Positions 60,370 through 64,000 of a stretch of 64,000 nt of DNA are shown here, one piece after another. The notes under the pieces are model-generated. The model ran no database searches. It worked only from the letters and a program-made list of their open reading frames with translations, and was not told where the DNA came from. The position numbers and the translations under genes were made by a program. The stretch lies in assembly GCF_000699445.3 (NCBI RefSeq), contig NC_067198.1, forward strand, positions 7,934,801 to 7,998,800, in the 5' to 3' direction. Numbering within the stretch: the stretch's first letter is position 1; each line of letters opens with the position of its first letter. This DNA is from Schistosoma haematobium. Taxonomy: Eukaryota; Platyhelminthes; Trematoda; Strigeidida; Schistosomatidae.

Positions 60370-60712
60370 TTGAGTTGCCATACATAAGAGATGCAGTTGT
60401 CGATTAAAATCTTATAGTGGTAGAGGTAAGTGTATAAGCAGTAATCGGAAACACTAGGGTTTAAAGATGTTATTTAAGGAGTATAATCCAGTGAAATAAA
60501 TTTGGAAAGAGAAAAAAGGACGTGAAGAACTTAGATTAGAATTTGGGAGAACACAAGGAGTGGATGCACCTGAGTCACTGCAAACAACTTTGAGTCATGT
60601 CATTCAGGGTCTCTAACCATCGGTTGCTATCATCTCGCAGACCCCAACCAAGTAGTCTACACCTACTAACACGGCTCAGTCTACTTGTCAGTGACTTCAT
60701 AGATTTGTGCCA
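60370..60712 (-). pseudogene. RTE-B 3'-end fragment
   Basis: Minus strand from 60712: WHKSMKSLTSRLSRVSRCRL, LGWGLRDDSNRWLETLND, then CLQ-stop-LRCIH. The TGA at 60575-60577 stands where the copy at 58.7 kb has tryptophan (SQWRRCIH). A 3' UTR runs to GTATGGCAACTC at about 60372. It begins exactly where the PLE coding sequence breaks. Confidence 0.88.
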
Positions 60713-62100
60713 GACCAAAACATGGCTTTCTACGTACAAAACGTTTGATGGAACCATCATCTCTCCTACTGATCAGTATGTCTAGAAAAGGAGGCCGGTT
60801 ATTCTTCTCTTCTTCGCATGTAAGAGAAATATGCTTTTGACTTGTGTTGAGTTCTTTTAACAAGAGGTTCACATCTTCAAGTTTATCACCTATGATTATG
60901 ATGTCATCCACGTACTGCTTATACAGGCATATCTTCTGAATTGAGTCTTCAGCTAGATTTTCCACATATTCCATAAACACATCAGCCAACAACAGTCCAA
61001 AACAGCTATGCATAGCTACGCCATCAATCAAGTGCTCACCATCAAAAGTGAATTTTATGTTGTCAGTACATAATAATAATGTGTTTAAGAGTTTTAACAG
61101 AAAATGGCAACGGTTTAATTAATGAGATATAATCACATAAAATATTAAGTCTTTCTAAGAGGTGAATTTGTAAATAAAGTGTTTACATCATAGGGACACT
61201 GTCATAGACTTTTTATATTCATATTCATTAGGTACTTAAATAATCCAACTAATTCATTCAAATAATACTTACAAAATTGGTTGCGGATTGGGTTTAATAC
61301 TTTTGACAGCCATTTTGCCAGATTGTGTGTAGGTGACCAACAAATTGATATATTTGGACGTAAAGGGGTGTCGGGTTTATGGGATTTTAGTAATCTCTAT
61401 AAATTAGGATACACCGAACCCATATGTTTTAATTAATCAAACTCCTCTTTGTTGATAGCATTCGCGTTTAACAATTTGATTACATTTGAGTTTACTTCCC
61501 TTTTTAATTTACATAATCCATCAGCGTCAACATCAGTCATAAATTTGCTTTTATCACTGAAAATGGATTTCATTTTATTTTTGTAATAGGACTTATTCAT
61601 AATAATGACATCTGATCCTTTATCATGTTCAACTATAATAATATCAGCATTATTTAGCAACTATTTTAATGACTTGTGCTCCGAAGTTAACATGCTTCTG
61701 TGCTTTGGTCCAAGAGAATGAAACTAGTGTGCTATATCTACTAGTTTAGCTTTAAACCAACTTTTATTCTCTAAGGATGAAGCGGGTAAAGTACTCAATT
61801 GATCATAGAGGTTTTCTAAAGGGGTAATGATTGTCACTCCAGAGATTTGAGTTGCATGGAAAGAAAAATTAAAACTCAGATAAAGTACCTCCCTTTCATG
61901 AACGGACAACACAATGGAGGATAAATTAGTGATATGTCTATCAGGATTGTATGGGAAAGAAGTGAGATGAATATTATCATTACAGCAAGATTTTTCCGGC
62001 TTTTTCAGATCCGTTCTTTCGTCTTCAAAATGCAAGTACCACAAAAATTGATGACTTTGATATGGCAAACTATAGCTATTTCTGCCAATACAGGCAAAGC
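60713..62100 (-). pseudogene. Penelope-like element 2: N-terminus and RT core
   Basis: Minus strand from 62068: ITNLSSIVLSVHEREVLYL and a FNFSFHATQISGVT stretch (PLE N-terminus). KGSDVIIMNKSYYKNKM at 61620 corresponds to the DKG-VVM segment. Next come LLKSHKPDTPLRPNISICWS and SPTHNLAKWLSK near 61300-61390. After a damaged stretch, 61031-60713 gives IDGVAMHSCFGLLLADVFM, KQYVDDIIIIGD (catalytic YVDD), CEEEKNNRPPFLDILISRRD and RKPCF. The RT has no thumb here: it continues at 56465. Stops and frameshifts lie mainly at 61031-61433. Confidence 0.9.
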
Positions 62101-62310
62101 AGGATAGACAAACATCTTCCTCAATTGCAAAACATTTGGTTGTGACCGGTCATAAGGTTGGTATCAAGTCAGCCTTTGTAGTGTTGTACAAAAGCCTTGA
62201 AGAGCGCACACTAAGGTTTATTGAAGCATTGGCTATACGGAGACTGAAACCCTCTTCATGTGTTCAAAGACAATTTATTCTTACCGTTAACCTACCCTGA
62301 TAATAGTGAT
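62101..62310 (+). pseudogene. Inverted Penelope-like nuclease C-terminus
   Basis: In the opposite orientation to the PLE just left of it, this stretch repeats the end of the same nuclease (SSIAKHLVVTGHKV, SAFVVLYKSLEERTLRFIEA, RRLKPSSCVQRQ) and its stop. It is nearly identical to 55790-55945 in reverse complement and continues into the 3' flank that was separated at 50493-50533. It preserves the uninterrupted target of the CsRn1-type insertion. Such inverted partial copies next to the 5' end are common in Penelope-like elements. Confidence 0.88.
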
Positions 62311-62664
62311 TTATTATGCAGCGTGGTTTTCACATTATGTACTTTATTATTCTTTATTTCCATTTACCTTTTAATTTTTCTAGTTGACCTTTAATTTTTC
62401 GCATAAAAATGTCTTAATAATTATATATGTGATCACATTGTTTGAAATATATTGCGCAAATATATTACATGATTCTGATAACCTTCGTCTTCTCACTGCA
62501 TTACTGAAATAAACAGGATACCTTATAAAAATTAGGATATTATCTTAAATAATTCCATAAACTACCCATGAATAAATCTTGTCAGAAATAAGGGGAAACG
62601 TATTACGTACAAATGTAATGGATGAGTTAGAAAGAGCAATAATGTGAAATTTATAATTCGACCG
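62311..62664. other. AT-rich region downstream of PRKRIP1
   Basis: It contains the 3' flank of the inverted PLE piece and presumably the 3' UTR of PRKRIP1. No hammerhead core (CTGANGA with GAAA) was found here. Confidence 0.5.
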
Positions 62665-63315
62665 TCAAATCTTATTAAATTCACTACTTTCCGTTTGCGC
62701 AGAATTTTCTAACTGCTCATCTGAGTAATCGCTGTTTTCACCAGATTTAGATTTTGACTTTGATTTCAGTTTTCTTTTATTTAATCGTTTTTCTTTCTTC
62801 ATTTGACGCTTAGCACGCTTCTTAGCAGTTTTTTCAGCAGCTAGATCATTTAATGCTTTTTGCTTCATTTGGAACTCTCTATCTAAACGTTCCTAAAGAA
62901 ATTAATAGTGATACACAATAAAATGTCTTACCTCTTCCGCAGTTTTTTCAATCATTTCTAAACGAGTATATTCTCTTCGTCTAATTCCTCTGTAAATGTG
63001 AAAGTCCCCACTGCCCACTCCAGCGGCAGAGCCTAAAATTTGTTTGGACTGAAAAGTGACATTACCCCATACATTGCGAACGAATTCAGGTGGTGGTTTA
63101 GGCAGCTGAGGTTGAGCTAATTCAGGAGCTACGAGCGCTTCTTCCTTTGTATGAAATGAACGTAAATAAGTATTTGGCAAACTTACCGGATGTGCGAAAT
63201 ATTTCTCAATGTCACGCCGCACGAAGTCATACGTGCTCATTTTACGATACTCATTACGCTTAATTTCTTCACCAGTTTCTAGATTCACATCTTTTTGAGC
63301 GTTATTTAGATTCAT
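62665..63315 (-). CDS. PRKRIP1: PRKR-interacting protein 1 homologue, four exons, micro-introns
   Basis: Coding exons on the minus strand are 63315-63187, 63144-63066, 63032-62932 and 62892-62665, 178 codons plus a stop. The spliced protein shows the conserved core of PRKRIP1: a PPPEFVRNVWG motif, then GSAAGVGSGDFHIYRGIRRRE. A coiled-coil, lysine-rich tail follows (AAEKTAKKRAKRQMKKEKRL), then an acidic, serine-rich end. Human PRKRIP1 is of similar size, binds double-stranded RNA and the kinase PKR, and is found in the spliceosomal C complex. A nuclear role in splicing is therefore likely here. The introns are 42, 33 and 39 nt (63145-63186, 63033-63065, 62893-62931), all GT-AG. The first two lack stops, so they can be read through. 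The start is the only upstream ATG in frame near a plausible leader; an alternative is the methionine 25 codons later. Confidence 0.92.
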
Positions 63316-64000
63316 AGGTATGAAACAAATTTCAACGTTTGTCTAGGTATCCAAAAGCATAAAATGTACCGAATAAATTATAAACATTTACAGTATTTAC
63401 GTGTCTAAAAACGAAACGAAAACTGGTAATGCGTGGAACCTTTGCTATCGCTTACACATGTCTCCGTCATTTACATGGGCAGTAGTTTTTCGGACAAAAC
63501 TTCAACCATTAAAACTATCTTTTGAAATATAGTAACTATATTTTTCTATAATAATGCGTCGAATATCGTCATCTATGCCAGGTATATTTACTAATTGGTT
63601 GTGATAAACAATTAATTCATTGGAACTATTGATAGCTTTTATTACACTTGAAGGAAATACAGGTAGTTTAAAAGATCAACTTTACACTAAAATCGTTACT
63701 TATACGAACTTGAACTGTGTTCTTACTTTTATATCCTTGAAACGAACGAATCAAATGGTATTTTTCGTGGCCGTTTTTCTTTTTGACTTCGAAAGAGTTT
63801 AGTGTTAGTGAAGCGTTTCCTTTGTAATTATGATTAGTGAAGGACGATATGAGAAAACTCAAGAACAAAAACAAACGCAATAGTGAAGATTTCAGCTAAC
63901 AAAATGATCCACAACTTATTCCGTTTTACAAAGATGTATTACAGACTTGACCTTTATTCGTAGTTTTCTTAAGCAAGTTTCGTGAAGATTCTGATAACAG
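63316..64000. other. PRKRIP1 upstream region, possible divergent gene start
   Basis: No element was recognised. On the plus strand an ATG at 63554 (MRRISSSMP) ends in a GTATAT donor-like site. A TTGATAG acceptor-like site then opens FITLEGNTGSLKDQLYTKI near 63640. This could be the first exons of a gene read away from PRKRIP1 and leaving the window, but the product was not recognised. Confidence 0.3.

Larger units (their letters stand above)
56466..60712 (-). mobile_element. Pile of RTE-B pieces inserted in Penelope-like element 2
   Basis: PLE coding breaks after a GGTC at 60713-60716 and resumes without loss at 56465, so the whole 4.2 kb block is inserted. It contains, from right to left: an RTE-B 3' end (60370-60712), an RTE-B endonuclease half (59181-60365) joined to an RTE-B 3' tail (59105-59180), an unidentified ~390 bp interrupted by an opposite-strand RTE-B 3' end (58311-59104), and an RTE-B RT half with 3' UTR (56480-58310). 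At least three separate insertion events are needed to explain it. Confidence 0.8.

Noticed and set aside
62311..62664. Hammerhead motif downstream of the inverted PLE copy
   Set aside because: I looked for CTGANGA with GAAA as in the 12.3 kb PLE and found only isolated partial matches.

Overview
The window looks like a repeat-dominated, AT-rich stretch of a schistosome (blood fluke) nuclear genome. The evidence is the mix of elements: RTE-like, CR1-like and Penelope-like retroelements, CsRn1-type Ty3/gypsy elements with a CHCC gag finger and a tRNA-Trp-like primer site, and tRNA-headed SINEs with hammerhead ribozyme remnants. The one confident cellular gene has introns of only 33 to 42 nt, a known schistosome habit. 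Species was not determined.

Layout. 1-8.6 kb holds degenerate fragments in AT-rich DNA: a possible Penelope-like nuclease piece, two copies of an unnamed ~170 bp repeat, RTE family A fragments and SINE copies. 8.6-12.6 kb holds an RTE family B element, split by an LTR-like insert and cut off by a Penelope-like element (PLE) whose 3' region carries a well-formed hammerhead fold. 12.9-17.6 kb holds two decayed gypsy pol regions on the minus strand. 17.6-21.3 kb is a 3.7 kb element with two 415 bp LTRs, a primer site and a purine tract but no gag or pol. 21.3-25.9 kb is a nearly full-length CR1. 25.9-30.7 kb is a gypsy element (here gypsy-C) whose overlapping LTR segments differ at one visible site. 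30.7-35.5 kb holds a DUF7083-type gag fragment, an integrase fragment and an RTE family A copy. 35.5-48.8 kb is mostly unassigned, with a CsRn1-type gag fragment, a 5'-truncated CsRn1-type element, a hammerhead SINE and a solo LTR piece. 48.8-62.3 kb is a nested cluster: a PLE interrupted by a complete CsRn1-type element (50534-55777, 4 bp target duplication) and by a pile of RTE-B pieces (56466-60712). 62.6-63.3 kb is the cellular gene PRKRIP1 on the minus strand.

No retroelement has an intact protein set. The PLE, RTE, CR1 and gypsy proteins would each copy and integrate their own element. The SINEs and the coding-less LTR element would depend on proteins supplied in trans. The most notable signals are: in-frame TGA at conserved tryptophan codons in several element families (eleven sites, against one TAG), two kinds of hammerhead motif, the non-autonomous LTR element, and the three micro-introns of PRKRIP1.

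Limits: family assignments come from reading motifs by eye. Fragment ends are approximate unless an LTR end or target duplication fixes them.
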